Below, in pieces: positions 25,375 through 34,862 of a stretch of DNA of 38,045 nucleotides; positions within the stretch are counted from its first letter, which is position 1; each line of letters begins with the position of its first letter. The notes beneath the pieces are model-generated. The model made no database searches, was not told where the DNA came from, and worked only from the letters and a program-made list of their open reading frames with translations. This stretch comes from Bacteroidia bacterium (GTDB lineage: Bacteria > Bacteroidota > Bacteroidia > UKL13-3): NCBI GenBank assembly GCA_014376805.1, contig JACMQU010000137.1:1-38045 (forward strand), read 5' to 3'. Both the position numbers and the translations under genes were made by a program.

Positions 25375-25724
25375 TGCCTTTAAAGTTTTATAAGGTTTAC
25401 GATTTTAAAAAAGATGGTGCCCAACCTCAGGCAATTCAATCTGTAAGAACCATTAATCTGGATGGAACTTTACTTACTATGATCCGCTTACCTGAAGGCT
25501 ATTTTGCTGTTGCAGATCAGTGTCCGCATGCAGGTGCCCGTTTAGGACATGGGAAATGCACACCGGAAGGCAAAATCATTTGTCCGGTACACCGGTTTCA
25601 ATATGATGTTAAAACCGGTAGGGGTTTACCGGCGCAGGGAGATTATGTTGAAACCTATCCGGTGGAAACAAGAAAAGACGGAGTATATGTAGGTTTAAAA
25701 AGCAAATGGTGGAAGATTTTTTAA
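25374..25724 (+). CDS. Rieske [2Fe-2S] ferredoxin-like protein
   Basis: A 116-residue protein made of a single Rieske domain. The cluster ligands are in CPHAG (Cys50, His52) and CPVH (Cys70, His73), spaced as in the small ferredoxins of the NirD/dioxygenase-ferredoxin type. There is no signal peptide or membrane anchor, so it should be cytoplasmic. Translation is coupled to the preceding esterase through TAATG, although that protein is secreted. No oxygenase or reductase partner is adjacent, so its electron partners are unknown. Confidence 0.92.
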   Translation: MPLKFYKVYDFKKDGAQPQAIQSVRTINLDGTLLTMIRLPEGYFAVADQCPHAGARLGHGKCTPEGKIICPVHRFQYDVKTGRGLPAQGDYVETYPVETRKDGVYVGLKSKWWKIF

Positions 25725-25745
25725 ATAGATTTTTTCATTTTATCC

Positions 25746-25764
25746 AAAGCAAAAAAAATGCTTT
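25746..25764. terminator. Possible bidirectional terminator between convergent genes
   Basis: A short inverted repeat AAAGCA-(A)7-TGCTTT lies between the Rieske gene and the convergent hydrolase gene, with T-rich sequence on either side. The 6-bp stem is weak, so this is a tentative call. Confidence 0.3.
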
Positions 25765-25768
25765 CATT

Positions 25769-26413
25769 TTATAATGAATGAATCGTTTTTACAACCAGCT
25801 TTAAACAGTGCTCATTTATTTCATGCTTACCTGCGAACATCTCGAATAAAGTTTTCTTCCCCAATAACTCCTTCATCATTTCTACCTTTTCTGCTGTAAA
25901 AAGGTTATCGTTATTACCAATAAAAAATGCTTTAGGCAGTACCTTAATTTTATCCGGTAAATGTTGTTGCATCTCTATGGCTATTTCGCCGGCTATTAAA
26001 ATAAAGCCATCTATTTTATGCGAAGTTGCCTGAACCCAGCGTGAAGAAGTGGATACCCCCTGAGAGAATCCAAGTACGATAACTTTTGCTGCGGTAAAAT
26101 TGTTTAAATTAAGGTGCGTGTAGAGCTGATCGAAGTAATAAATATAATCAGCTATTTCTGTTTCGCGTTCAAGACTGGTCATCCAGTTTGCCGTAGGTGT
26201 GCCACCAAAGCCACGACTGTAAAACCGATTTAAACCTTCTGGTGCTAAAACAAAACAATCTTCACTTACAGACACGAAATTTTCAATAATATGGGCAGCT
26301 GTTTGGGCATATCCATGTATAACAATCAATATGGTTTTGGTTTGATCCGACAAGGTATTCAGCGTAAAATACCGCGCTGTTTTTTTAGTTTCTAAATAAT
26401 TTTTGGTAACCAT
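25769..26413 (-). CDS. Alpha/beta hydrolase, phospholipase/carboxylesterase family
   Basis: A 214-residue cytoplasmic hydrolase of the phospholipase/carboxylesterase (YpfH-like) family. Seen are VIHGYAQTA (oxyanion region), VIVLGFSQGVSTS with the nucleophile serine, FIGNNDNLF with a likely acid, and AGKHEINEHCL carrying the probable catalytic histidine. No signal peptide. The substrate is unknown; ester or lysophospholipid hydrolysis is typical of the family. It is a single gene with a 449-bp non-coding stretch upstream. Confidence 0.85.
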   Translation of the reverse strand: MVTKNYLETKKTARYFTLNTLSDQTKTILIVIHGYAQTAAHIIENFVSVSEDCFVLAPEGLNRFYSRGFGGTPTANWMTSLERETEIADYIYYFDQLYTHLNLNNFTAAKVIVLGFSQGVSTSSRWVQATSHKIDGFILIAGEIAIEMQQHLPDKIKVLPKAFFIGNNDNLFTAEKVEMMKELLGKKTLFEMFAGKHEINEHCLKLVVKTIHSL

Positions 26414-26862
26414 AAATATTTTTTTGATGATGATAAACTGAATAAATAAAAAGTTATTGTTTTGCTTTTAATTTGTTTAAAATTACGTCTATTAAAATTA
26501 TTCAATAATTGTAATCTGTAATGAATATAAAATTAAAAATAAAATTTTATTTATCGCATTCATACGCAAGTAAAAAATACATTAATATTAAATTTTATTT
26601 TTTTGCTGCTTTGGTAATTTTAAGTTCCGGGTGAGTAAAATTTCAGATATAAGAAAAATTATCTGTTTACATTTTACAAATAAAATTCCATTTAGCTACA
26701 AAGTGATTTTTGTATTAAATAAAAGCGTAATCTTTTTGGTAAAACGGGCAAACAATTATTGTTACTCATGGTGTTTAAAATATTTTCAGAAATTGCCCTA
26801 AAGTGGCCTTAATAAATTTTCTATAATTTATTTCCTGAACCGGATTGCCATGAAAACAAGTT
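26414..26862. other. A+T-rich intergenic region
   Basis: 449 bp between the start of the hydrolase gene and the end of the propeller lipoprotein gene, both on the minus strand. It is very A+T-rich; no tRNA, repeat, strong hairpin or consensus promoter could be picked out. The hydrolase promoter must be here. Confidence 0.35.
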
Positions 26863-28131
26863 TTACTGGAGATCTGTATTTAAGCGATACCTGCAAATAC
26901 GGTTATTGCCTTTATCGCAAACATAAACTGTTCGGTTAAAATAGCAAACCCCTGTTGGATCAACAAAATTAAATGGGCCACTTGCTTTGCCATCAGAACC
27001 ACTTCCGCCAAATGATACATTTATCTGTTTTTTAATTTTGCTGTTTGCGGGTGGGTTCACCCCTTCATAACCAACATTAGTGAAGATATATAAGGAATCT
27101 GTTTCGCTATCGGTTACAAAAATATAAGCGTTCACATCGGGTGCAACGTAAATATCTTCCGGCTTTTTAAAGCGGAAGCTCTCATACATAAAATGATCTG
27201 CCTTGGTTGCATCAAAGTTAAGAAATGCCGGGTTTTCACTGTAAATCATTCCTGCATTCGGATCATCAACAGCCTGAATACCTAATACACGGTATTCCAG
27301 ATTTTTACTCTTATCGCCAAGTGTAATAAAAAAGTTAGGGGAGGTACTAATGCCTGATAAACGTTGTGGTGGCCCCGCCATAGTAGCCAGACTACTTATA
27401 CCAACAGAAGATTTTATACTTGATTCATTAGGGTTTAGCCCGCTTGAATAATTTATATTTACACCATTGGGGTCATATACTAATATTCCATTATCCGGAC
27501 GTGCAATGCCATTTACATCATTTCGCGGACCAGTTCGGGCCACGTAGAGTGTATTATCGTATAAACAACCTACTCCGGTAAATTGTATAGCAATATCATC
27601 TGCTCCTCTAAAGGAAGTGTTTCTTCTGCTTTCATCACATTCAAAATGCTTAAGTGTATCCATAAAAACAGGCATACCGGTGGCAATATTTGCTATCTTG
27701 TAAACTGCGGCCAGGTGAACTGTTTTATTAACATCGGCATAATAGCGGCCCGCAATAAATGTGTGTAAACTGCGATCTTGTGTTACATCTGTAGCTCCCG
27801 GAATATTAATACGGTAACTTAATACAGACCTTTGATCATATACGAGCAATTCATTATCGGCAATTGTTTGTTCATCATTTTCAACCACCACATATAACAT
27901 TTCATCATAACCCAGGTAAACATCAAGTGGCTTTTTTACGTTATTAATAAATGGATAAACTGGCACATAGCTAACATTGTTAGGCACCAGATTCGGATCA
28001 ATATTTCCCTGCCTGAATACATCATCCACGGTTTTATTTTTTTTGTTTCCAATTAGGTTACAGGAAACCGAGAGAGTTGAAAATAAAATTATCAGCCAGG
28101 CAAATGGCAAATTATTATAATTAGTTTTCAT
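26863..28131 (-). CDS. Beta-propeller (NHL-like) lipoprotein
   Basis: A 422-residue lipoprotein: MKTNYNNLPFAWLIILFSTL leads to SVSC, so Cys24 is the probable lipid anchor. The mature part has repeating blade-like segments, among them KKPLDVYLGYDEMLYVVVEN, PEDIYVAPDVNAYIFVTDSE and FVDPTGVCYFNRTVYVCDKG followed by NNRICRY; the last is a classic NHL blade. The ATG at 28131 overlaps the stop of the upstream PorV-family gene by one base (TAATG); an ATG four codons earlier is less likely. The pairing suggests the two proteins work together at the outer membrane. No enzymatic residues were identified. Confidence 0.75.
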   Translation of the reverse strand: MKTNYNNLPFAWLIILFSTLSVSCNLIGNKKNKTVDDVFRQGNIDPNLVPNNVSYVPVYPFINNVKKPLDVYLGYDEMLYVVVENDEQTIADNELLVYDQRSVLSYRINIPGATDVTQDRSLHTFIAGRYYADVNKTVHLAAVYKIANIATGMPVFMDTLKHFECDESRRNTSFRGADDIAIQFTGVGCLYDNTLYVARTGPRNDVNGIARPDNGILVYDPNGVNINYSSGLNPNESSIKSSVGISSLATMAGPPQRLSGISTSPNFFITLGDKSKNLEYRVLGIQAVDDPNAGMIYSENPAFLNFDATKADHFMYESFRFKKPEDIYVAPDVNAYIFVTDSETDSLYIFTNVGYEGVNPPANSKIKKQINVSFGGSGSDGKASGPFNFVDPTGVCYFNRTVYVCDKGNNRICRYRLNTDLQ

Positions 28132-29132
28132 TATTTGATACATATTGATATGGTTAAACGTTGTAGATTACCTAACCGGGCTTTATTGGTAAAGCTGTAA
28201 TCAAATCTTAAATTACCGAATTTTCTTGGCAATCTTAATCCAAAACCAGCAGTTGGAAGCCGGTAATTTTCATCACTCCCAAACTCATAACCGGTTCTGC
28301 CAAATAATATCCTCTTATAACTGTATTCTGCACCAAAAGCAAATGTTTCATTATTATCTGTTGGGTGATTAAGCTGCGCTGCAATTGTTAAAATGTTTTT
28401 GTTGTTGTGAATTGGATCAAAAGCTCCGCCAACCCTGAAAACACTCGGCACTGAAACTTCAGAAAAGTTGCTGAGTGTTTTTTCACCGTTTAACTTTAAT
28501 ATCTTTACCTCACCTGCAGGTGAAACATTTAACCCGAAGTTACTAAAAGTTACACCAAAACGGCTGTAACGCAAACCAATATTATAAGTTAAACCAAGAT
28601 CGAATAAAAAATTATTGACGCGCACATCGGCAATTCCTTCATGTGCCCATTTGCCCGTAATGCCAAAACTAAAATTATCGGTAAGTATTTTGGCATAGGT
28701 TAATCCCACAAGTACATTGCTTAAGTTAACATTACGGCCAGTTCCATAAGGCTGAAATTCAGTTGTTTCTTCCAAATCTCCATAATTAAGGGAGAGTACT
28801 TGCATGCCTAAGTAACTAAGTTTGCCGGCTTTTATAACAGCACCTGCAAAATTTACCTGTGTGTTTGCATAATAGCGAGTATGAGAAAGCATAAAATTAA
28901 CTTTGCCGGTGTCTGTTTTTGTAATACCTGCAGGGTTCCAGAAAAGGGCAGATACATCATTGGTAATCCCAACTACTGCGCCTGCCATGCCGGTTGAGCG
29001 GGCGTCATGATGTATTTTTAAGAACTGCATGCCACTACCACCTGTGCGTGAATTACCAAAAGTTGGCAACAACTGGCCCTGAGCAGATGAGGTGAATAAA
29101 TAACAGAAAATAAATAATAAAAAAATTCTCAT
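28131..29132 (-). CDS. PorV/PorQ-family outer-membrane protein
   Basis: A 334-residue protein with a signal peptide (MRIFLLFIFCYLFTSSAQGQ) and the PorV/PorQ family hallmark near the mature N-terminus: FLKIHHDARSTGMAGAVVGI, then SALFWNPAGI. The rest is strand-rich, as for a FadL-like 14-stranded barrel, ending LQRLTISICIK. PorV shuttles T9SS cargo and PorQ contributes to cargo attachment; this one could be either or a further paralogue. The start at 29132 is used because upstream codons (from 29192) precede the signal peptide without adding anything. It is the first gene of a coupled pair with the propeller lipoprotein. Three T9SS-type cargo genes lie in this window. Confidence 0.8.
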   Translation of the reverse strand: MRIFLLFIFCYLFTSSAQGQLLPTFGNSRTGGSGMQFLKIHHDARSTGMAGAVVGITNDVSALFWNPAGITKTDTGKVNFMLSHTRYYANTQVNFAGAVIKAGKLSYLGMQVLSLNYGDLEETTEFQPYGTGRNVNLSNVLVGLTYAKILTDNFSFGITGKWAHEGIADVRVNNFLFDLGLTYNIGLRYSRFGVTFSNFGLNVSPAGEVKILKLNGEKTLSNFSEVSVPSVFRVGGAFDPIHNNKNILTIAAQLNHPTDNNETFAFGAEYSYKRILFGRTGYEFGSDENYRLPTAGFGLRLPRKFGNLRFDYSFTNKARLGNLQRLTISICIK

Positions 29133-29284
29133 TGAGTTCGCAAAATAATAGATTAGGTTCAACAATAACAGCATTTTGCAATTATTTAACAACTAAATGA
29201 ATTGCGGGTTATCAGGTTAAATACGTATTGTATATTTTGATATACTGAATAAATTGGGGATTGGTATTCTTTTAAATAAAATAG

Positions 29285-29911
29285 TCAATGTAAATTTTGG
29301 CCAAAATGGGCAACATCTTTATGTTTAAGTATAGTACATTTTTCTCCATCATATTCTACCACGTACAAACATAAATTACTGTGCTCAAATTTTTCCATTT
29401 CACTTAACGGCTCATCAAGCAAAGAGCATAAAAAACTTTTCATAGCCCTGCCATGCATGCATATCAGAACACAGTCTTCATTTTGCTGTTTTTTTAAATA
29501 TTGAATAAATGGCAACTGCCGGCTTTGCAATTCTATAGCACTTTCTCCACCCTTAATTTTAGTTGTATAATTACCAGTTTTCCAGGCATTCACTACTTCC
29601 TGATAAACTGCACGCTCTTCCGCACTTTGAGGTTTCCCCTCAAAAACACCCCAACTTATTTCGTTTAACGCTGCATGAACTTCATATTTTCTTCCATCTT
29701 CTATAAATGGAAGTACAGTTTGCCGGGTGCGTATTAACGCAGAAGTATAGATCATTTTAAACCTGATTGATTTGTAATACTGATAAAACTTTAGTGCCTG
29801 TTGCTGGCCCAGTTCGTTTAATGGCATATCTACACCACTTCCCTGCACTATCCCTAAACGGTTGTATTCAGTTTCTCCATGCCTGATAATATAAATTAAC
29901 TTATTCGTCAT
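29285..29911 (-). CDS. Histidine phosphatase family protein
   Basis: A 208-residue protein of the histidine phosphatase (phosphoglycerate mutase-like) superfamily. The phospho-acceptor motif is RHGETEYN with His11, followed by GVDMPLNELGQQQA. YTSALIRTRQT and EISWGVFEGK carry the conserved Arg and Glu, and CMHGRAMKSFLCSLL holds the second catalytic histidine. Specific substrate unknown; alternatives include alpha-ribazole phosphatase, sugar phosphatase, or 2,3-bisphosphoglycerate-dependent mutase activity. It is divergent from the large histidine kinase gene. Confidence 0.88.
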   Translation of the reverse strand: MTNKLIYIIRHGETEYNRLGIVQGSGVDMPLNELGQQQALKFYQYYKSIRFKMIYTSALIRTRQTVLPFIEDGRKYEVHAALNEISWGVFEGKPQSAEERAVYQEVVNAWKTGNYTTKIKGGESAIELQSRQLPFIQYLKKQQNEDCVLICMHGRAMKSFLCSLLDEPLSEMEKFEHSNLCLYVVEYDGEKCTILKHKDVAHFGQNLH

Positions 29912-30246
29912 TTTTCTTTTGGTTCAGTCTAACCAGTTGCGTGGTTATATATATTTACTAATAAATTTATACTTTATTTTTGCGGTAAAAATAATAAAAA
30001 TAATAGCCAATAACCAATAGAGATGCATGCTTAGCCAGACGGAATCTGAGTATCAGTTAACAGAAAAATGTTATTACTGATCCTATTTATAATTATAACT
30101 TAAGTTGAGGTATAATAAGCAGGTATTTAAAAAACCATAGAGTTACCCGTTTCCAGCCTTTTGGTCTCAAACTAAAATAAAAGGTTACTTTTTAGTGTAG
30201 AAACGCCAACAATTAGTATTTTGCAGCAGGATTATTTTAATATAAG
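29912..30246. other. Divergent promoter region of the phosphatase and sensor kinase genes
   Basis: 335 bp of A+T-rich sequence that should contain both promoters. On the plus strand GTATTTTGC near 30218 is one base short of the TAnnTTTG spacing and about 25 bp before the kinase ATG. No inverted repeat or RNA gene was recognised. Confidence 0.3.
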
Positions 30247-33200
30247 ATGCATAGGCTCCTCAAACAACAAATAAAAACGCACTTTGGTGAAGAGATTCCA
30301 TCTGCTAAAGTAATGCAGGATTTTATTGAAGTTGTAAATATAAGTTATATGCAATTTCAGGATAAACTGAAGAAAATTGAACTAGAGGCAGAAACAATAA
30401 AAAAGCAAACGGTTAATGCGTTGCAGGATTCAGCAAAAAACGATTTAAATGGCGAAGGTGGAAAAATATATGATGCGCCATTACTGGATAATAATATATT
30501 ATTACAAGCCATTAATAAGGCCGCTGCAGAATTATTAGGCAATCGTAATTTTAATGAAGCCATAGGTAAATCCATCCAGATTGTTGGAAGTTCAATTGAC
30601 CTGGACAGGGTTCAGATTTTTGAACATTTGGAAACCATCAGCTCCGGTTCTAAATCATTTAGTCAGCGGTTTGAATGGAAAAAAGAAAACAATGACCTAT
30701 TGATTGACCATCCTGAAATGCATGGCCTTGATTACGAAACATTGGGGCTTAAACGGTGGCAACAGGAGTTGGGTGCAAACAGGGTGGTTAAGGGTATCGT
30801 AAAAGACTTGCCGGTATGTGAACAAAAGAGTTTAATCGATCATAACCTGGTTTCATTTATGGCAGTGCCCATTTTTATTCTCAAAAACTTCTGGGGCTTT
30901 ATTTCTTTTGACGACTGTTCTAAACAAACAGAATGGACATTGACAGAAGAACAAATGTTGCGCAATTTTACCAACAATATTGGTGCAGCTTTTGAAAGTC
31001 ATTATACGGAACGGAAGCTGAAAGAAAACGAAGAAAAGTTCAGACTACTGATTGAATCGGCAACGGATATTTTTTATTATACGGATGAAGTAGGTAACTT
31101 TACTTATGTGAATAATATTGCTACCCAAATAACAGGATTTTCAAATGATGAATTGTTGAAAATGAATTATCTTGATTTGGTAGAGCCGGCCCAAAGAAGC
31201 AACGTGGAGAGCTTTTACAGGAAGCAATCTTTATTAGGAAATAAAGTTACCTATAATGAGTTCCCCATTAACACTAAAAATGGTAAAACATCTTGGATTG
31301 GGCAGAATGTACAACTTATTGTAAATGCCAATAAAACTAGAGGTATACAAGCAATTGCACGTGATATTACTTCACTTAAAAATGCGCAACTTGAAATTGA
31401 AAACTCGCACAATTTTTTAAATGAGATTGTTGATTCAATTCCGAGTCCGTTATTTGTTAAAAACCGCCAACATCAATGGGTACTTGTAAATAATGCTTAC
31501 TCTGCCTTAACCGGAATTCCTAAATCTAAGATTATTGGGCAAACAGATTATAACTTTTTAACCAAAGCTGATGCAGCAGATTTTATAGCTTTTGATGAAA
31601 AGCAATTTATAGAAAAGAGCGATACTGAGCGCGAGATTACATTTGTTAATGCGGAAAATACCAACATTATTTTACTGGTAAAAAAATCGCATTTTGTAAA
31701 TCAGGATAAGGAGTTTATTATTTCAGTTATTACAGATATAACGGAGATTAAGGAACGTGAAAAGGAAATTGTGCTTTATAATAATATTTCTAACCAGATA
31801 AGCGATGCTATTTCTGTGGCAGATACAGAAGGAAGTGTTTTATACGTGAACCAGTCATATGCGCAAAGTATTGGCAAATCAAAAGAAGAACTTATTGGAA
31901 CTTCCATATTAGATGTTGAAAATCAATTTGGAAACATTTCGCACTGGAAACAATATTTTAATGAAATAAAGTCTAAAGGGGAACTTTTAATAGAAGGAAT
32001 TAATACGCGCACAGATGGTACACGTTTTCCGGTTGAAGCCAGTGTTAAATATGTAAATATAGATGGTAAAGACACTATTGTATCTGCTTTTAGGGATATA
32101 ACAGAACGTAAAAAAACAGAAGACAAGCTAATTCAGAGCGAGAACCGATTCAGATCTGTGGTTCAGAACGCAACTGATATAACCACCTTATTAAGCATTG
32201 AAGGTATTATAAATTATGAAAGCCCTTCATTTTACAGGGTTTTTAATTATTCCGAAGGAGACGTTTATGGCAAAAGTGTATTCGATTTTATTCACCCTGA
32301 TGACACTGAATATTTAAGAAAACAGTTTACCGGTTTAGTAAAAAATGGAGGAGTATCAGATACGTTTCAATACAGGTTCAGGAAAAAGGATGGCGCATAC
32401 CTGTACATTGAGTCTGTAGGAAATAATTTATTGCATGAACCCGGCATACAGGGTATTGTTGTAAATTCAAGGGATATCTCTGAACGTTTGAAGGCTGAAC
32501 TGGCTAATAAGGAAATGAAAGAATTTTATGAGACGCTTATAAATAAAATTCCTTCTGATGTAGTTGTTTTCGATAACAATTACAGGTATGTGTTTATAAA
32601 TGAAATTGCTGTAAAAGATCCGGAGATTCGCAATTGGATGATTGGGCATGATAATTATGAATATTGCGAGCATTTTAAACGGCCTGTTAGCATAGCCCAT
32701 AACAGGCAGGCACTCTTTGAAAAAGTAAGTGAAACGAAGAACCAGGTTGAGTTTGAAGAGAATTTAAAATTACCGGACGGAAACCACCGCTGGTTTCTTC
32801 GAAAATTTTACCCGGTACTTGATAAAGATAATAATATACTTAATATTATAGGTTTTGGTGTAGATATTACCAAAAGAAAGGAAGTAGAAATAAAAATTCA
32901 GGAAAGTGAAGAACGGCTTTCACTTGCTATTAAATCTGCTAACCTGGGCATCTGGGATTGGAATCTTACAGATGATGATTTGCTTTGGGATCCATCTATG
33001 TACACAATATTTAATGTTGATCCCAAAGAGTTTTCAAGCGACCTTGAAGCTTTCGAAAGCACAATACACCCGGATGACTCTTTAAAAGTAAAAAATGGAT
33101 TGGCAATGGCTTTAAAAGGAGGTTATGATTTTAAAGATGTTTACCGAGTTATTGATAAAGAAAAAGAAATAAAATACATCTCCTCTTCCTCAAAAACTTT

Positions 33201-34365
33201 TAGGTATGATGATGGTACTCCTTATCGCATTATTGGTGTAAACTTTGATATTACTGAAGCTACACTGATTGAACAGACCATAATGAAACAGCAGCATGAA
33301 CTGGAAGAGGCACAACACATTGCCCGTTTGGGGGGCTGGGAAATTGATGTTAAAACACGAACTATTATTTGGTCAAAAGAAATGTATAACATCTGTGAGA
33401 TAGATTCTAATGTGAAAAAACCAACCTTAAATGAAACCTATGAAATGTACACACCCGATACCCGGGAAGGGATTATTCAGGGTTTTTTTAATGCCATAGA
33501 TAAACAGGAGTCTTTTGAACTGGAAGCCAAAATTGTTACCCAAAAGAAAAAACTTATTGATGTAAGAACTAAAGGAGTTCCTTTTATTGAAGATGGGAAG
33601 GTACATACCATCCGTGGTATTTTTCAGGATATAACTGAAGAAAAGAACGCCAAACTGCAAATGGAGTTATACACCCAGGAGCTGGAGAAAAAGAATAAAG
33701 AACTTGATCAGTTCGCCTATATCGTTTCACATGATTTGAAAGCCCCACTTAGGGGAATTAACAATTTAAGCATGTGGATAGAAGAAGATATGGAAGGTAA
33801 AATGGAAGCAGATACCAAAACCAATCTCGATCTGATGCGTAAAAGAGTAAAGCGTATGGAGGGACTTATTGACGGGATTCTTCAGTATTCACGTGCCGGA
33901 AGAATTAAGCACGAAAGCTCTGTGTTTAAACTCAAAACTGCTCTTGATGAATTGGTAGAAAGCTTAAGCGCACCCGAAAAGTTGAAAATCATTATTCCCG
34001 AAACCTTGCCGGTGATGACTGCTGAAAAAATTGCTATTGAACAGATTTTCTCCAATTATATCAGCAATGGTATTAAATATAATAACAATCCTGAACCAAC
34101 TATAGAAATAAGTTTTAAACAGGTGAAAGATTTTTATGAGTTTTGTGTGGCTGATAACGGGCCCGGTATTCAGAAAGAATTTCACGAAAAAGTTTTTGTA
34201 ATTTTTCAGACACTGCAGGCACGGGATACTTTTGAAAGTACAGGAGTTGGTTTGGCAATCGTTAAAAAAATTGTTGAAGACAAAGGTGGCAGGGTATGGA
34301 TTGAATCAGAAATGGGTAAAGGAACTAAGTTTTTCTTTTCATGGCCAATTACGGAAATAGATTAA
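30247..34365 (+). CDS. Soluble GAF/multi-PAS sensor histidine kinase
   Basis: A 1372-residue kinase without transmembrane segments, so probably cytoplasmic. Domains in order: short N-terminal helix, GAF (about 82-252), seven PAS-type units starting near 262, 380, 507, 626, 752, 882 and 1012, the last two of the PAS_3 kind (LGIWDWNL, LGGWEIDV). HisKA follows with FAYIVSHDLKAPLRG, in which His1162 is the phospho-acceptor. HATPase_c has the N box (Asn1270, Asn1274), the G1 box DNGPGI (Asp1303) and the G2-like GVGLAI (Gly1333). No receiver domain is fused and no response regulator gene is nearby, so it is an orphan. Several PAS units could bind heme, flavin or small ligands, but no cofactor residue is certain. 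Its stop overlaps the ATG of the Kazal-domain gene (TAATG). Confidence 0.93.
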   Translation: MHRLLKQQIKTHFGEEIPSAKVMQDFIEVVNISYMQFQDKLKKIELEAETIKKQTVNALQDSAKNDLNGEGGKIYDAPLLDNNILLQAINKAAAELLGNRNFNEAIGKSIQIVGSSIDLDRVQIFEHLETISSGSKSFSQRFEWKKENNDLLIDHPEMHGLDYETLGLKRWQQELGANRVVKGIVKDLPVCEQKSLIDHNLVSFMAVPIFILKNFWGFISFDDCSKQTEWTLTEEQMLRNFTNNIGAAFESHYTERKLKENEEKFRLLIESATDIFYYTDEVGNFTYVNNIATQITGFSNDELLKMNYLDLVEPAQRSNVESFYRKQSLLGNKVTYNEFPINTKNGKTSWIGQNVQLIVNANKTRGIQAIARDITSLKNAQLEIENSHNFLNEIVDSIPSPLFVKNRQHQWVLVNNAYSALTGIPKSKIIGQTDYNFLTKADAADFIAFDEKQFIEKSDTEREITFVNAENTNIILLVKKSHFVNQDKEFIISVITDITEIKEREKEIVLYNNISNQISDAISVADTEGSVLYVNQSYAQSIGKSKEELIGTSILDVENQFGNISHWKQYFNEIKSKGELLIEGINTRTDGTRFPVEASVKYVNIDGKDTIVSAFRDITERKKTEDKLIQSENRFRSVVQNATDITTLLSIEGIINYESPSFYRVFNYSEGDVYGKSVFDFIHPDDTEYLRKQFTGLVKNGGVSDTFQYRFRKKDGAYLYIESVGNNLLHEPGIQGIVVNSRDISERLKAELANKEMKEFYETLINKIPSDVVVFDNNYRYVFINEIAVKDPEIRNWMIGHDNYEYCEHFKRPVSIAHNRQALFEKVSETKNQVEFEENLKLPDGNHRWFLRKFYPVLDKDNNILNIIGFGVDITKRKEVEIKIQESEERLSLAIKSANLGIWDWNLTDDDLLWDPSMYTIFNVDPKEFSSDLEAFESTIHPDDSLKVKNGLAMALKGGYDFKDVYRVIDKEKEIKYISSSSKTFRYDDGTPYRIIGVNFDITEATLIEQTIMKQQHELEEAQHIARLGGWEIDVKTRTIIWSKEMYNICEIDSNVKKPTLNETYEMYTPDTREGIIQGFFNAIDKQESFELEAKIVTQKKKLIDVRTKGVPFIEDGKVHTIRGIFQDITEEKNAKLQMELYTQELEKKNKELDQFAYIVSHDLKAPLRGINNLSMWIEEDMEGKMEADTKTNLDLMRKRVKRMEGLIDGILQYSRAGRIKHESSVFKLKTALDELVESLSAPEKLKIIIPETLPVMTAEKIAIEQIFSNYISNGIKYNNNPEPTIEISFKQVKDFYEFCVADNGPGIQKEFHEKVFVIFQTLQARDTFESTGVGLAIVKKIVEDKGGRVWIESEMGKGTKFFFSWPITEID

Positions 34366-34862
34366 TGAGTTGGAAAAACAATTCGTTTTTATTGCTTTTA
34401 TTTTTAAACCTTTTTCTGGTTCATGTTAAAACCAATGCACAATGTATAGATCCATTAGGGGTTAATCCTACTGCACCGTGTCCGGTAGAATATGTACCCG
34501 TATGTGGTTGTGATAAAATTACCTATAGAAACAGTTGCATTGCTCAATACCGTAGCGGCAATTATACCTGGGTAGAAGGTCCGTGCTCAGGCTTTGAATT
34601 TGATTTGTATCCAACTTTTGTTTCGCAGAATGATGTCTTACGTGTAACATTTGTGCAGAATACAGGCTTGCCTTCAAATTTTTTTATTCTTGATTCTTTT
34701 GGTAAAGTTGTAGTTCAGAGAACACTGCCTGCGCGCAGCCAGTTTAATGATCCTTTTATTTTTGATATGCCTGAAATTATTGATTTTCGGCCCGGTACTT
34801 ATATAGTAATGATGTATAACGCCCAGGGAACTTACAGGTATAAAAAATTTGTACGTTTCTGA
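34365..34862 (+). CDS. Secreted Kazal-type domain protein with T9SS-like C-terminal domain
   Basis: A 165-residue exported protein. The ATG at 34365 overlaps the kinase stop by one base and gives the signal peptide MSWKNNSFLLLLFLNLFLVH ending at NAQ26. A Kazal-type module follows with six cysteines (27, 39, 47, 49, 58, 74) and the signature VPVCGCDKITYRNSC. Kazal modules often inhibit serine proteases. From about residue 77, FEFDLYPTFVSQNDVLRV starts a strand-rich domain ending RPGTYIVMMYNAQG and KKFVRF, like a T9SS sorting domain but with YPTF in place of YPNP. It probably resides outside the cell, whereas its coupled partner is a cytoplasmic kinase. The inhibitory role is inferred only. Confidence 0.8.
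   Translation: MSWKNNSFLLLLFLNLFLVHVKTNAQCIDPLGVNPTAPCPVEYVPVCGCDKITYRNSCIAQYRSGNYTWVEGPCSGFEFDLYPTFVSQNDVLRVTFVQNTGLPSNFFILDSFGKVVVQRTLPARSQFNDPFIFDMPEIIDFRPGTYIVMMYNAQGTYRYKKFVRF

Noticed and set aside
26414-26862. tRNA or small RNA gene in the gap
   Set aside because: No T-arm-like sequence or stable stem could be found by eye; only A+T-rich sequence is seen.
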